A stretch of DNA of 64,000 nucleotides from Mesorhizobium sp. B2-3-4 (GCF_006442315.1 NZ_VFVY01000016.1:1-64000), one strand, 5' to 3'; counted from the first letter of the stretch, positions 7,941 to 16,016 are shown. Program-made: numbers and translations. The notes: generated from the sequence alone by a model not told the origin.

Positions 7941-8813
7941 TTATTCTGCGGCGGCGGCCAGCTTGTCCTGCGTCTTCGTGTCGAAATCGCCGGCATCATG
8001 GCGTTCATGCAACTGCATGGCCGGTTCGCCGAAGGCGCGGTTGACCATGCGGCCGCGCTTCACCGCCGGGCGTGCATCGATCGCCTGTGCCCAGCGCTGC
8101 ACATTCTTGTATTCCTGCACCGACAGGAAGTCGGCTGAATCATTGTACATCCGGCCGAGCGCCAGCCCGCCATACCAGGGCCACACCGCCATGTCGGCGA
8201 TCGAATAGTCCTTGCCGCCGAGATATTCGACCTCAGCCAGCCGGCGGTCGAGAACGTCCATCTGCCGCTTCACCTCCATCGAGAAACGGTCGATGGCATA
8301 TTCGAATTTCGCCGGCGCGTAGGCGTAGAAATGGCCAAAGCCGCCGCCCAGATAAGGCGCCGAACCCATCTGCCAGAACAGCCACGACAGAACCTCGGCA
8401 CGGGCCGGCTGTTCGGTCGGCAGGAAGGCGCCGAATTTTTCAGCGAGATAGACCAGGATCGAACCGGACTCGAAGATGCGTACGGGATCCTTGCCGCTGC
8501 GGTCCATCAATGCCGGGATCTTGGAATTGGGATTGACCTCGACGAAGCCGCTGCCGAACTGGTCGCCATCGTTGATGCGGATCAGCCATGCATCGTACTC
8601 GGCGCCCTTGTGGCCAAGCGCCAGGAGTTCTTCCAGCATCACCGTCACCTTGACGCCGTTCGGCGTCGCCAGCGAATAGAGCTGCAGCGGATGTTTGCCG
8701 ACGGGCAGGTCCTTGTCATGCGTCGGCCCGGCGACCGGCCGGTTGATGCTGGCAAAGGCGCCGCCATTGCCCTTGTTCCAGGTCCATACTTTCGGCGGGG
8801 TGTATTCGGTCAT
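7941..8813 (-). CDS. yghU: Glutathione S-transferase / disulfide-bond oxidoreductase, YghU type
   Basis: A 290-residue protein that matches E. coli YghU along its length: KVWTWNKGNGGAFASINRP at the start, LPVGKHPLQLYSLATPNGVK, the glutathione-binding VNPNSKIPAL and ESGSILVYLAEKFG, then GGGFGHFYAYAP and a VKRGRMVNR ending. YghU-type enzymes bind two glutathione molecules and reduce disulfides such as 2-hydroxyethyl disulfide, using main-chain and Thr/Asn contacts instead of a catalytic Cys. Cytosolic, single-gene unit. A perfect dyad (8876-8893) lies about 65 bases upstream of the start codon and is a candidate operator. Confidence 0.95.
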   Translation of the reverse strand: MTEYTPPKVWTWNKGNGGAFASINRPVAGPTHDKDLPVGKHPLQLYSLATPNGVKVTVMLEELLALGHKGAEYDAWLIRINDGDQFGSGFVEVNPNSKIPALMDRSGKDPVRIFESGSILVYLAEKFGAFLPTEQPARAEVLSWLFWQMGSAPYLGGGFGHFYAYAPAKFEYAIDRFSMEVKRQMDVLDRRLAEVEYLGGKDYSIADMAVWPWYGGLALGRMYNDSADFLSVQEYKNVQRWAQAIDARPAVKRGRMVNRAFGEPAMQLHERHDAGDFDTKTQDKLAAAAE

Positions 8814-8875
8814 GTCGGCTCTCGTCTCGTGGGGGAGGGCAAAGGTGGGATATAGCTAGGGCTGCGGGGCGGGAA

Positions 8876-8893
8876 GTTCAACTTGTGTTGAAC
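8876..8893. promoter_or_regulatory. Perfect 7-4-7 inverted repeat upstream of yghU
   Basis: GTTCAAC (8876-8882), spacer TTGT, GTTGAAC (8887-8893). Read toward yghU, the inner half contains TTGAAC, a fair -35 box, with an AT-rich TAGCTATAT about 17 bases on. A repressor binding the dyad would cover the -35 site. Confidence 0.5.
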
Positions 8894-8903
8894 TATTGTC
8901 AAT

Positions 8904-8935
8904 GCCTTGGGGATGGACAGCCTTGGGGATGGACG
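8904..8935 (+). repeat. Two-copy 16-base tandem repeat
   Basis: GCCTTGGGGATGGACA (8904-8919) is followed directly by a second copy that differs only at its last base (8920-8935). It lies in the 267-base gap between divergent yghU and the PDZ protein gene. It looks like slippage or a recent duplication. Confidence 0.85.
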
Positions 8936-9080
8936 CATCGCTGCCAGGCGTTCGAAACACGAAAAGCCAGACAATTGGCTTTCCGTGGCCCATGACCACC
9001 GCTTCCCACCCCTTGCACCATCCCGCCCACGGCATACCTATAGAACAAGCCGTCAGGCATTCGCATCGCAGGACAAAATC

Positions 9081-9986
9081 ATGACGCAAAATCCCAATCC
9101 GCGCTCCGTCGTCGCCGTACGGGCAACCGTTCCGGACGACGCCTTCACGGCCGGGGCGCTGGGCACGCTCAGGGAAGGCAGCGGTGTCGTCATCAGGGAT
9201 GACGGGCTGGTGCTGACCATCGGGTATCTCATCACCGAGGCCGAGGAGGTCTGGCTGACCGCGCATGACGGCCGCGTCATCCCGGCGCACGCGCTGGCCT
9301 ACGACCAGGAATCGGGCTTCGGCCTCGTCCAGGCGCTGGCGCCGACCGGCCTGCCGGCAGTGGCGCTTGGCGATGCCGGCAAGGCCCGGATCGGCGATGC
9401 GGTGGTGCTCGCCGACGGCATCGGCCGGGCGGTCGAGGCCAAGATCGTCACCAAGCAGGAATTCGCCGGCTATTGGGAATATCTGCTCGACGAGGCGATC
9501 TTCATTGCGCCGGCGCATCCGTCCTGGGGCGGCGCGCCATTATTCAGCGCCGAGGGCGCGCTGCTCGGCATCGGCTCGCTGCGCCTGCAGATGAGCCGCG
9601 CCGGCGAGGTTGCCGATATCAACATGATCGTGCCGATCGACCTGTTGCCGCCGATACTCGACGACCTCCTGACGCGCGGCCAGGTGGCCAAGCCACCGCG
9701 TCCATGGCTCGGCGCGCTGTCGGCCGAAAGCGACGGCAAGGTGGTGGTGATGAGCGTGACCGAGGGCGGCCCGGCCGCCAAGGCGGGCCTGCGCGAAGGC
9801 GACGTCATTTCCGAGGTGCGCGACGGCGCGGTCGACGGGCTTGCCGACTTCTATCGAAAGCTGTGGGACAGCGGCTCGGCCGGGGCGGAAATTCCGATGC
9901 GGGTGGTACGCGACGGCCGCGAGACCTGGCTGCGCGTCAAATCCGCCGACCGCGGCAGTTTCTTGAAGAAGCCGCAGCTGCAGTAG
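9081..9986 (+). CDS. HtrA/DegP-like pseudo-protease with C-terminal PDZ domain
   Basis: A 301-residue protein with a trypsin-like (S1C) double barrel (about 8-195) and a PDZ domain (about 210-290; RPWLGAL... GPAAKAGLREGDVI). The GSGVVI strand is kept at 33-38, but all three catalytic positions are changed: the His motif LTNAHV reads LTIGYL (Tyr49), the Asp position in the YDxxxD segment reads Gly79, and the serine motif PGNSGGPL reads PSWGGAPL (Gly150). It should bind peptides without cutting them. No signal peptide is visible from the ATG at 9081, so it may act in the cytosol, unusual for this family. The start is supported by AGGA nine bases upstream. The LysR gene starts 16 bases after the stop, so the two may form one transcript. 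Confidence 0.87.
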   Translation: MTQNPNPRSVVAVRATVPDDAFTAGALGTLREGSGVVIRDDGLVLTIGYLITEAEEVWLTAHDGRVIPAHALAYDQESGFGLVQALAPTGLPAVALGDAGKARIGDAVVLADGIGRAVEAKIVTKQEFAGYWEYLLDEAIFIAPAHPSWGGAPLFSAEGALLGIGSLRLQMSRAGEVADINMIVPIDLLPPILDDLLTRGQVAKPPRPWLGALSAESDGKVVVMSVTEGGPAAKAGLREGDVISEVRDGAVDGLADFYRKLWDSGSAGAEIPMRVVRDGRETWLRVKSADRGSFLKKPQLQ

Positions 9987-10002
9987 TCGCGCTGCATCGG
10001 CA

Positions 10003-10971
10003 ATGCATCCAAGGCTGCTCAAGACCTTTCTGGCGGTGACGCTGAGCCGCAGCATCACGCGCGCCGCCGAGACGGTTCACCTCGCTCAATCGAGTGTCAG
10101 CGACCAGATCCAGACGCTGGAAGCCGAACTGGGTGCCGCCCTGTTCACGCGCACGAAATCGGGTCTGGAACCGACGCCGGCGGGACTGGCGCTGAAGCCC
10201 ATCGCCGAGGAGCTGCTGCGGCTTGACGGCGAGGCGCGCGCCGCCGTTCAGGTGGCAGCGGGCCAGACCAGCGGTGCGTTGACCATCGGCGCGCTGGAGA
10301 CGATCGCCTCGGCCCGGCTGGCGCCCTGGCTGCCGGGCTTCCAGGCCGGTCATCCCGACATCACCCTCAAGATGAAGGTGGCTGACAGCGGCACATTACG
10401 GCGGCTGGTGGAGGATGGCGGCATCGACGTTGCGTTCTGCTTCGAGCGTCGCGATGTCACGAAGGGCACCGGCGACGAACATCTGGCCAGGCGCACGATA
10501 GGGGCCGAACCGCTGGTGCTGGTCGCGGCCGCGGGGCAAGGCGTAGCGCCACGCGACCTGATCGCACTCGCCGCGCTGCGCTTCGTGGCGACGGAACCCG
10601 GATGCATCTACCGGCACATGGTCGATACCGCCTTTGCCGAAGCCGGCATTGGCGCGCCGCAAATCGCCGCCGAAGTCGGCAGCATCGGCGCCATTGCGGG
10701 GCTGGTCGCCGCCGGCGCCGGGCTGGGCCTCGTCCCGCGTCTGGCCGTGGCCGACGCGCTGGCGCGTGGCGACCTGACCGAACTGACGTGGCCCGGCGAG
10801 ACGCGGACGGCGCCGCTGACGATGATGTGGCGGCGCCGGCGCGTCCAGCCGCCGGCGCTCCGGCAATTCCTCGCCGCCGCGCGCGAAACGCTTGTGCCCG
10901 ACCGCGTGCGCGCTGGTTCAGGTCCTCAATCGGCGAACCGCCCCAAGGTCTTGTTTCCAAACAAGTCCTGA
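10003..10971 (+). CDS. LysR-family transcriptional regulator
   Basis: A 322-residue regulator. The winged helix-turn-helix is at residues 1-60 (LLKTFLAVTLSRSITRAAETVHLAQSS, then LEAELGAALFTR), with the effector-binding domain after about residue 85 (GALTIGALETIASARLAPWL). It follows the PDZ pseudo-protease by 16 bases on the same strand and converges on an SDR gene. The first helix reads SRSITRAA where most LysR proteins have SxSFTRAA. Target and ligand are unknown. Confidence 0.9.
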   Translation: MHPRLLKTFLAVTLSRSITRAAETVHLAQSSVSDQIQTLEAELGAALFTRTKSGLEPTPAGLALKPIAEELLRLDGEARAAVQVAAGQTSGALTIGALETIASARLAPWLPGFQAGHPDITLKMKVADSGTLRRLVEDGGIDVAFCFERRDVTKGTGDEHLARRTIGAEPLVLVAAAGQGVAPRDLIALAALRFVATEPGCIYRHMVDTAFAEAGIGAPQIAAEVGSIGAIAGLVAAGAGLGLVPRLAVADALARGDLTELTWPGETRTAPLTMMWRRRRVQPPALRQFLAAARETLVPDRVRAGSGPQSANRPKVLFPNKS

Positions 10972-10988
10972 GAGCGCGGCGCTTCCGT

Positions 10989-11717
10989 CTAGATCAGGCG
11001 ATGTCCACCTTCCACATGCAGCGTCGTTCCGGTGGTAAACCCATTGCCGATCAGGAAGCAGATCGCGTCGGCAATATCTTCGGGCTGGCCGATCCTGCCG
11101 ACCGGCAGCCGCTCGGCCATGGCCGCCAGCGTCTCGGCCTTCCTGTCACCGGCAACCTGCGCCCAGATTTCCGTGTCGACCCAGCCCGGCGACACCGCGT
11201 TGACGCGGATGGGCGCGAGTTCCACCGCCAAGGCCCGCACCAGTCCTTCGAGTGCCGCATTGACGGCGGCGACGACCGAGCCACGCGCCGCCGGGCGGTA
11301 GGCGGCGATGCCGGAGACGAAAGTCATCGAGCCTGCGGCTGCCAGCCGTGGCGCGCCGTGCTTGGCCAGCAACAGCGGGCCGAAGAGCTTGCTGTCGACC
11401 ACGCGTTGCGCGGCGCTGAGGTCGAGCTCCGGCAGCAGCCGGTAGGCGCCTTCGATGTCGGCCGCGGTGCTGACGATGTGGTCGAGGCGGCCAATGCCCG
11501 CGAACAGCGCAGCGACCTGGTCCTCGCGCGTGACGTCGACGACGGCAGTTTCCAAGCCGGTCGGATTGCCGAGCACCTCGCGGGCTTGCCGCAGTCTATC
11601 GTTGCCGCGCCCCGCGATGGTGACGCCGGCACCGGCCTCCACACAATGTCTGGCCAACGCCAGGCCCATGCCGGAGCCTCCGCCGACGATAAGGATCTTC
11701 TGTCTGGTCATGTTCAT
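10989..11717 (-). CDS. Divergent short-chain dehydrogenase lacking the catalytic Tyr and Lys
   Basis: A 242-residue Rossmann protein. The nucleotide-binding GGGSGMG (12-18) and the IRVNAVSPGWVDTEI segment are typical SDR. However, the YxxxK motif is replaced by V149-A-A-V-N153 in the sequence SVVAAVNAALEGL, and NNAG by STAAD. Ser135 is kept. Such divergent members exist in proteobacteria and may bind NADP without standard SDR chemistry. The two M codons at the start (MNM) leave a two-residue uncertainty. Convergent with the LysR gene and closely spaced (17 bases). Confidence 0.87.
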   Translation of the reverse strand: MNMTRQKILIVGGGSGMGLALARHCVEAGAGVTIAGRGNDRLRQAREVLGNPTGLETAVVDVTREDQVAALFAGIGRLDHIVSTAADIEGAYRLLPELDLSAAQRVVDSKLFGPLLLAKHGAPRLAAAGSMTFVSGIAAYRPAARGSVVAAVNAALEGLVRALAVELAPIRVNAVSPGWVDTEIWAQVAGDRKAETLAAMAERLPVGRIGQPEDIADAICFLIGNGFTTGTTLHVEGGHRLI

Positions 11718-11907
11718 ATCCGCTCTGCCTTTGTCTGGATGGACACCGGCAGGGGATTGGCAGGTCGGTAAGGCCAGGGGAAACGGAAGAAGCCGATGGC
11801 GTCATCGGAGATGCCGATGATGGGACAAGAAGACTTTGGGCGTCACCTGTCCGACAGGACCGAAGGGGCGTCGGAAGGAGCTTACCTTTCCAACTGTTGC
11901 ACCGGTT

Positions 11908-12252
11908 CTACGCCTTCTGCGCACTCGCGAGCACCACCAGATTCCCGTCGGGATCGCGCATGCGCATGATCCAGAAATGGTCGGCTTCCTCGATCGGGCC
12001 GGGTGCGAGGCCGGCATCGACCAGTCTCTGCCGCTCGGGCGCCAGCGGCAGCACGCCGAGCGTCAGCGTAGAGGTGCCGGCCTTGTCCTTGTCCTCGAAC
12101 AACTGGACCTCGGCGCTTTCGGTGAACTGCCATTCGGCCAGCCCCGGCATCGGCCGGCGTAGCGGCGGCTTGCCGAACAGCTTTTCATACCAGCCTATGC
12201 TGGCCTCCAGATCGGAGCAGCTGACATGGGCGAAAATGGTCTCTATCGCCAT
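11908..12252 (-). CDS. VOC (glyoxalase/bleomycin-resistance) family protein
   Basis: A 114-residue protein with a single vicinal-oxygen-chelate fold: N-terminal FAHVSCSDLEASIGWYEKLFG and a C-terminal MRDPDGNLVVLAS, the usual last metal-ligand strand, although the Glu ligand of many members is not obvious (VVLAS). It probably dimerises to form the binding cup. Substrate cannot be inferred. The gene is monocistronic, with 190 gene-free bases on its 3' side. Confidence 0.85.
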   Translation of the reverse strand: MAIETIFAHVSCSDLEASIGWYEKLFGKPPLRRPMPGLAEWQFTESAEVQLFEDKDKAGTSTLTLGVLPLAPERQRLVDAGLAPGPIEEADHFWIMRMRDPDGNLVVLASAQKA

Positions 12253-12401
12253 CGGGACCCTCCATGGGGTGGTTGCACTCTTGCCGCAACGCGGCGATGG
12301 ATGGTGCGTTCCGTTGCCTGGCGGCGGCCGGCTCCATTGCTGCCGAAAACTGACAGTGGATCATGCCATGATGCCCGGAATCACATGATGCAGGAGGCAA
12401 G

Positions 12402-12449
12402 ATGACACCGACACCGGCGACTTCGATTGCGAACTGGCGGGCCGGTTGA
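12402..12449 (+). CDS. 15-codon leader ORF coupled to the YdeI gene
   Basis: An ATG at 12402, preceded by a perfect AGGAGG four bases upstream, opens a 15-residue frame (MTPTPATSIANWRAG). Its TGA overlaps the ATG of the next gene as TGATG at 12447-12451. The downstream gene has no good ribosome site of its own, so it is probably translated by termination-reinitiation from this leader. Confidence 0.55.
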   Translation: MTPTPATSIANWRAG

Positions 12450-13048
12450 TGGCGCCGGTCAAGGTCGATCCCGACAAGGTCAGGGAATTCCCCGACGCCG
12501 CCAGTTTTTACGACTGGCTCGGCCGGCACCACGCCAGGGAAACCGAAGTCTGGATCAAGGTACACAAGGTGAGCTCGGGCCTGAAATCGATCACGCCGAA
12601 GGAAGCCGTCGACGTGGTGCTGTGCTTCGGCTGGATCGACGCGGTGCGCAAGGGGCTGGACGAGAACAGCTTCCTGCAGCGCTACACGCCGCGCGGCAAA
12701 AAGAGCATCTGGAGCAAGATCAACATCGACAATGTCGCGCGGCTCATCGAGGAGGGCCGCATGACCGGGCAAGGGCTGAAGGAGGTCGATGCGGCCAAGG
12801 CAGATGGGCGCTGGGCGCGCGCCTATCGCGGCAGCAAGGAGATGAAGATCCCCGACGATCTGCAAGCCGCCATCGATGCCGAGCCGGCGGCGAAGGCGAT
12901 GCTGGAAAAACTCAGCGCCCAGAACCGCTTCGCGCTCGCCTTCCGCACCCACAACATGAAAACCGAGGCCGGCCGCAAGAAGAAGATCGAGACCTTCGTG
13001 GCGATGCTGAAGCGCGGCGAGACGATCCATCCGCAGGGCAAGAAGTGA
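12449..13048 (+). CDS. YdeI/OmpD-associated family protein
   Basis: A 199-residue protein of the YdeI family: the N-terminal FYDWLGRHHARETEVWIKVHK, then ITPKEAVDVVLCFGWIDAVRKG and RYTPRGKKSIWSKIN are the family's diagnostic blocks. The C-terminal half is a helical domain ending in Lys-rich residues (TIHPQGKK). Cytosolic; the biochemical role is not established, although the family has been linked to peptide and antibiotic stress. The ATG at 12449 overlaps the stop of a strongly translated 15-codon leader. It converges with a GST gene only seven bases downstream. Confidence 0.88.
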   Translation: MAPVKVDPDKVREFPDAASFYDWLGRHHARETEVWIKVHKVSSGLKSITPKEAVDVVLCFGWIDAVRKGLDENSFLQRYTPRGKKSIWSKINIDNVARLIEEGRMTGQGLKEVDAAKADGRWARAYRGSKEMKIPDDLQAAIDAEPAAKAMLEKLSAQNRFALAFRTHNMKTEAGRKKKIETFVAMLKRGETIHPQGKK

Positions 13049-13055
13049 GGCGCCG

Positions 13056-13685
13056 TCAGGCGCCCGAATGCGAATCGATGCCGTAGGGATGGATGGGGTA
13101 GCTTGGCCCGATTGCATCTTTCACGCGGCCGGCCCAGGCGGCGAACGCGGGGTAGTCCGCGAGGGAAAAGCCGCAATCGCCGGCCAGGTGGCTGTAGGCA
13201 TAGACGGCGATGTCGGCGATGGTGAAGTCATTGCCGGCGAGGAACAGCGTCTCGCCGAGGCTCCGATCAAGGGCGACGAGGGTGCGGGCGCCGGCTTCGC
13301 GCTTGCCGGCCACCATGGCCTGATTGCGCTCGAGCCGTCCGGTCAAGGTCCAGAACCGCAACGAGCCGATTACCGGCTCGACATTGTACTGTTCGAAGAA
13401 CAGCCATTGCATGACCTTGGCGCGCCGATAGCGATCGGCCGGCAGGAAGGGCGTTCCTTCGGCGAGGTAGGTGAGGATCGCATTGGATTCGGCAATGGTG
13501 CTGCTGTCCTCGAGTTGAAGGACCGGGACCGCGCCGGCCGGATTGAGCGCCAAGAAGGCGTCGGTATGGCTCTCGCCTTCGAAAATCGAGACGAGGCGGC
13601 TGTCGTGAGCAATCTTCAGCAGCCCGAGCAGGACCCGGACTTTCCAGCCGTTCTGCGACGGTAGATAATCGTGGAGCGTGAGCAT
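13056..13685 (-). CDS. Glutathione S-transferase
   Basis: A 209-residue GST. The thioredoxin-like domain covers residues 1-80, with the cis-Pro region NPAGAVPVLQLED and the glutathione-contacting AESNAILTYLAEG. The all-helical domain follows, with the N-capping motif LAGNDFTIADIAVYAYSH near residue 150. The likely catalytic site is the Ser/Tyr near the N-terminus (YLPSQNGWKVR). Substrate unknown; the family conjugates electrophiles or reduces peroxides. Single-gene unit. Confidence 0.92.
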   Translation of the reverse strand: MLTLHDYLPSQNGWKVRVLLGLLKIAHDSRLVSIFEGESHTDAFLALNPAGAVPVLQLEDSSTIAESNAILTYLAEGTPFLPADRYRRAKVMQWLFFEQYNVEPVIGSLRFWTLTGRLERNQAMVAGKREAGARTLVALDRSLGETLFLAGNDFTIADIAVYAYSHLAGDCGFSLADYPAFAAWAGRVKDAIGPSYPIHPYGIDSHSGA

Positions 13686-13860
13686 GGCCTGACCTCGTGA
13701 TGGATCGAAGATCGCATCGTGCGGCCCTCGCCGACACCCGATTCCAGCGCAATCAACTCATGCGCACCGTCGCATGACGACTGCGATCTCCGCCGTCTAA
13801 AAAAACAATTCCATTCGTGCCATTTTTCCCGGGATGACCGACACGGAGAGGCATTTTGCC

Positions 13861-14553
13861 ATGAACACAAACAAAGTCGCCCTCGTCACCGGCGCCAATC
13901 GCGGCATCGGTCTCGAAACCGGCCGCCAGCTCGCCGCGCTCGGCTTCATCGTGCTGCTCGGCGTGCGCGATCTCGCCAAGGGCGAGGCGGCGGCGAAAGG
14001 GCACGATGGCGCCATCGAGGCGATCGCGCTCGACGTCGCCGCGCCTGACGCCGCGGAGAGGGCAGCCGGCGAGGTGAGGCGCCGGTTCGGCCGGCTCGAC
14101 GTGCTGATCAACAATGCCGCCATCCACTATGACAGCGGCTCGCGCGCCCTGCCGCCGGACTGGACCGTGATCCGCGAAGCGTTCGAGACCAATGTCTTCG
14201 GCGCCTGGCGCGTGGCATCCGCCCTTGCGCCGCTGCTTGGAGCGGGCGGCCATGGACGGCTGGTCAATGTCTCTTCCGAAGGCGGTTCGCTGGCCTCGAT
14301 GGGGGCGGGCGCGCCGGCCTATTCGACCTCGAAGGCGACGCTCAATGCGCTGACCCGCGTGCTGGCGGCGGACCTTCGCGGCTCGGGCGTGCTGGTCAAT
14401 TCCGTCTGTCCCGGCTGGGTCGCCACCGACATGGGCGGACCGGGCGGACGCCCGGTGGCGCAAGGGGCGGCGGGCATCGTGTGGGCCGCGACCTTGCCCG
14501 ATGACGGCCCGACCGGCGGCTTTTTTCGCGACGGCAAGAGATTGCCGTGGTGA
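13861..14553 (+). CDS. SDR-family oxidoreductase (carbonyl reductase-like)
   Basis: A 230-residue classical SDR: TGANRGIGLETGR at the start, NNAAIHYDSG, catalytic Ser in NVSSEGG, and the full active-site motif YSTSKA. The end (VCPGWVATDMGG) and the insertion before the catalytic Ser resemble NADPH carbonyl reductases. GGAGAGG at 13845-13851 supports the ATG at 13861 rather than the one at 13834. It is followed after 52 bases by an NAD(P)-binding reductase on the same strand, probably one operon. Confidence 0.92.
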   Translation: MNTNKVALVTGANRGIGLETGRQLAALGFIVLLGVRDLAKGEAAAKGHDGAIEAIALDVAAPDAAERAAGEVRRRFGRLDVLINNAAIHYDSGSRALPPDWTVIREAFETNVFGAWRVASALAPLLGAGGHGRLVNVSSEGGSLASMGAGAPAYSTSKATLNALTRVLAADLRGSGVLVNSVCPGWVATDMGGPGGRPVAQGAAGIVWAATLPDDGPTGGFFRDGKRLPW

Positions 14554-14605
14554 CGGCGGGGCCGCTGTGGCGAGAACGGATCGCTCTGTTCAACAGGAGG
14601 CGAAA

Positions 14606-15235
14606 ATGAGGATCGGAATTCTCGGCGCGGGCATGATCGGCGGCACGGTCGGGCGGCTGTGGGCAGACGCCGGATATGGCGTGACCTTCGGGGTCAGGCA
14701 TCCCGAGCGGCTGCGGCCTATGCTCGGCGAATTCGGCGGCAAAGCCAGGGCAGGTTCGGCCATCGATGCGGTCGATGGCGCGGACATCGTGCTGGCCGCC
14801 ATCCCGTTCCGGGCCTGGCCCGATGTCGCGGCCGAGATCGGGGCCACGCTCGGCGACAAGGCGCTGCTCGACGCCACGGTGCCGGATCCGCCGCGCGACG
14901 GGGCGTTCGGTGACGCGGCGCTGGCGCGCGGGGATGGCGTGGCTTTTGCCGTGGCGCCACTTTTGCCGCGGGCGAAACTGGTGCGTGCCTTCAGCACGGT
15001 GATGTGGACGACGCTGCAATCGCAGGCGCACCGCGCTGGCGACAGGATCGGCATCCCGCTCGCCGGCGATGACAAAGAGGCCGTTGCCCTGGCAGCGCGG
15101 CTGGTGGCGGATGCCGGATTCGATCCGGTGGTTGTCGGACCGCTGTCGCAGTCCCGCCGCTTCGATCCCGGCGCAGCGGTTTTCGACAGCGACATGAGCG
15201 GGCCGCAGGTGCGGGCAGCACTCGGCGTCGTATGA
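14606..15235 (+). CDS. NAD(P)-binding oxidoreductase, F420-dependent NADP reductase-like
   Basis: A 209-residue protein with a Rossmann start MRIGILGAGMIGG and the fold order of the NADPH:F420 oxidoreductase-like/NAD-binding family 2 group (VRHPERLRPML after strand 2, ADIVLAAIPF after strand 4, LAGDDKEAV near the end). It lacks the dimerisation domain of 6-phosphogluconate dehydrogenase-like enzymes. Rhizobia have no F420, so the electron partner is unknown. AGGAGG six bases before the ATG sets the start. Closed by the terminator at 15328-15355. Confidence 0.85.
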   Translation: MRIGILGAGMIGGTVGRLWADAGYGVTFGVRHPERLRPMLGEFGGKARAGSAIDAVDGADIVLAAIPFRAWPDVAAEIGATLGDKALLDATVPDPPRDGAFGDAALARGDGVAFAVAPLLPRAKLVRAFSTVMWTTLQSQAHRAGDRIGIPLAGDDKEAVALAARLVADAGFDPVVVGPLSQSRRFDPGAAVFDSDMSGPQVRAALGVV

Positions 15236-15327
15236 GGCGGTTGACGATCTGAATCGTGGAATGGCTGCAAGTGCCTGTTCCGGCGCGCTTTCAGCGACCT
15301 GGTCTGCGTAATTGCACGCAAGAAAAA

Positions 15328-15355
15328 GCCGCCCTCGCTTGGTGCGAGTGGCGGC
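15328..15355. terminator. Terminator-like dyad
   Basis: GCCGCCCTCGC (15328-15338) pairs with GCGAGTGGCGGC (15344-15355) with one bulge and a 5-base loop. A-run upstream and TTTT downstream suit termination in both directions between convergent genes. Confidence 0.85.
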
Positions 15356-15411
15356 CTTTTCCCGGGAGGAAGTCAGGGAGAAATCAGAAGGAATATGGGG
15401 TCAGGTAACGG

Positions 15412-15672
15412 CTAGGCGTGCTTCTTGTGGGTGTGCTTCTTCACATGCTTGTGGTGCTGCTTGCCATGCTTGATATGTTCGACGTGCTTCTTGACATGCT
15501 TGTTCTTCGCGGCAACCTGGACCGGCTTGACGGTGGCGGAAGCGGCAACCGGCGCCATGGTCGACGCGGCAGTGGTGGTGGCGGCCGCGTTGGCGGTGCT
15601 GGCGCCGACAACCGGCATGACGAGGCCGAGGGCGAGAGCAAGGCCGAGTGCGGAGAGGAGGGGCTTGTTCAT
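15412..15672 (-). CDS. Small exported His/Lys-rich protein
   Basis: An 86-residue protein with a signal peptide (MNKPLLSALGLALALGLVMPVVG, cleavage near ANA), an Ala/Thr/Val-rich middle, and a C-terminal third that is almost only His and Lys (KHVKKHVEHIKH and KHTHKKHA). The His content could bind Ni, Zn or Cu in the periplasm; the positive charge could bind nucleic acid or anionic glycans. AAGGAAAG before the ATG sets the start; the longer upstream open frame has no coding character. Thirty-two bases upstream on the same strand ends another small exported protein, suggesting an operon. Confidence 0.82.
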   Translation of the reverse strand: MNKPLLSALGLALALGLVMPVVGASTANAAATTTAASTMAPVAASATVKPVQVAAKNKHVKKHVEHIKHGKQHHKHVKKHTHKKHA

Positions 15673-15704
15673 CAGAGGCTTTCCTTCGAGGTTGATGCTT
15701 GTCG

Positions 15705-16016
15705 TCACTGGTTGAGGTCGACCGGTGTCACGCCGAGCAGCTTCAGGGCGTTGGCGTAGGTGCGGATGCCTTGCGCCTGCTTGCTCTCGGCACAGAACCG
15801 GTTCGCCTTGTCCTGCAATGCCGTGGCCTGCGCGATCTGGCTCGCGCTGGCACCGGGTTCGGCCTTGGTCCGGATGGCTCCGTCGAGCTGAAGACCGAGC
15901 CGGCTGCAATATTCGCTTCGGGTGACCGCCGCTTGCGCGTCCGACTGTGCGACCGCAGTGATGGCAAGCGAAATGCCAAGCAGGGCACCCATCCATCCGG
16001 TCGTCAGTCGCTGCAT
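15705..16016 (-). CDS. Small exported protein of unknown function
   Basis: A 103-residue protein from the ATG at 16016 (MQRLTTGWMGALLG). The signal peptide ends near AQA; the mature part is helical and contains two Cys residues (SEYCSRL and NRFCAES) that could form a disulfide. The tail is AKxLLGVTPVDLNQ-like. An ATG at 16028 is possible but has no usable spacing to the AAAGGG site. Probably co-transcribed with the His/Lys-rich protein gene downstream. I do not recognise the family. Confidence 0.72.
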   Translation of the reverse strand: MQRLTTGWMGALLGISLAITAVAQSDAQAAVTRSEYCSRLGLQLDGAIRTKAEPGASASQIAQATALQDKANRFCAESKQAQGIRTYANALKLLGVTPVDLNQ

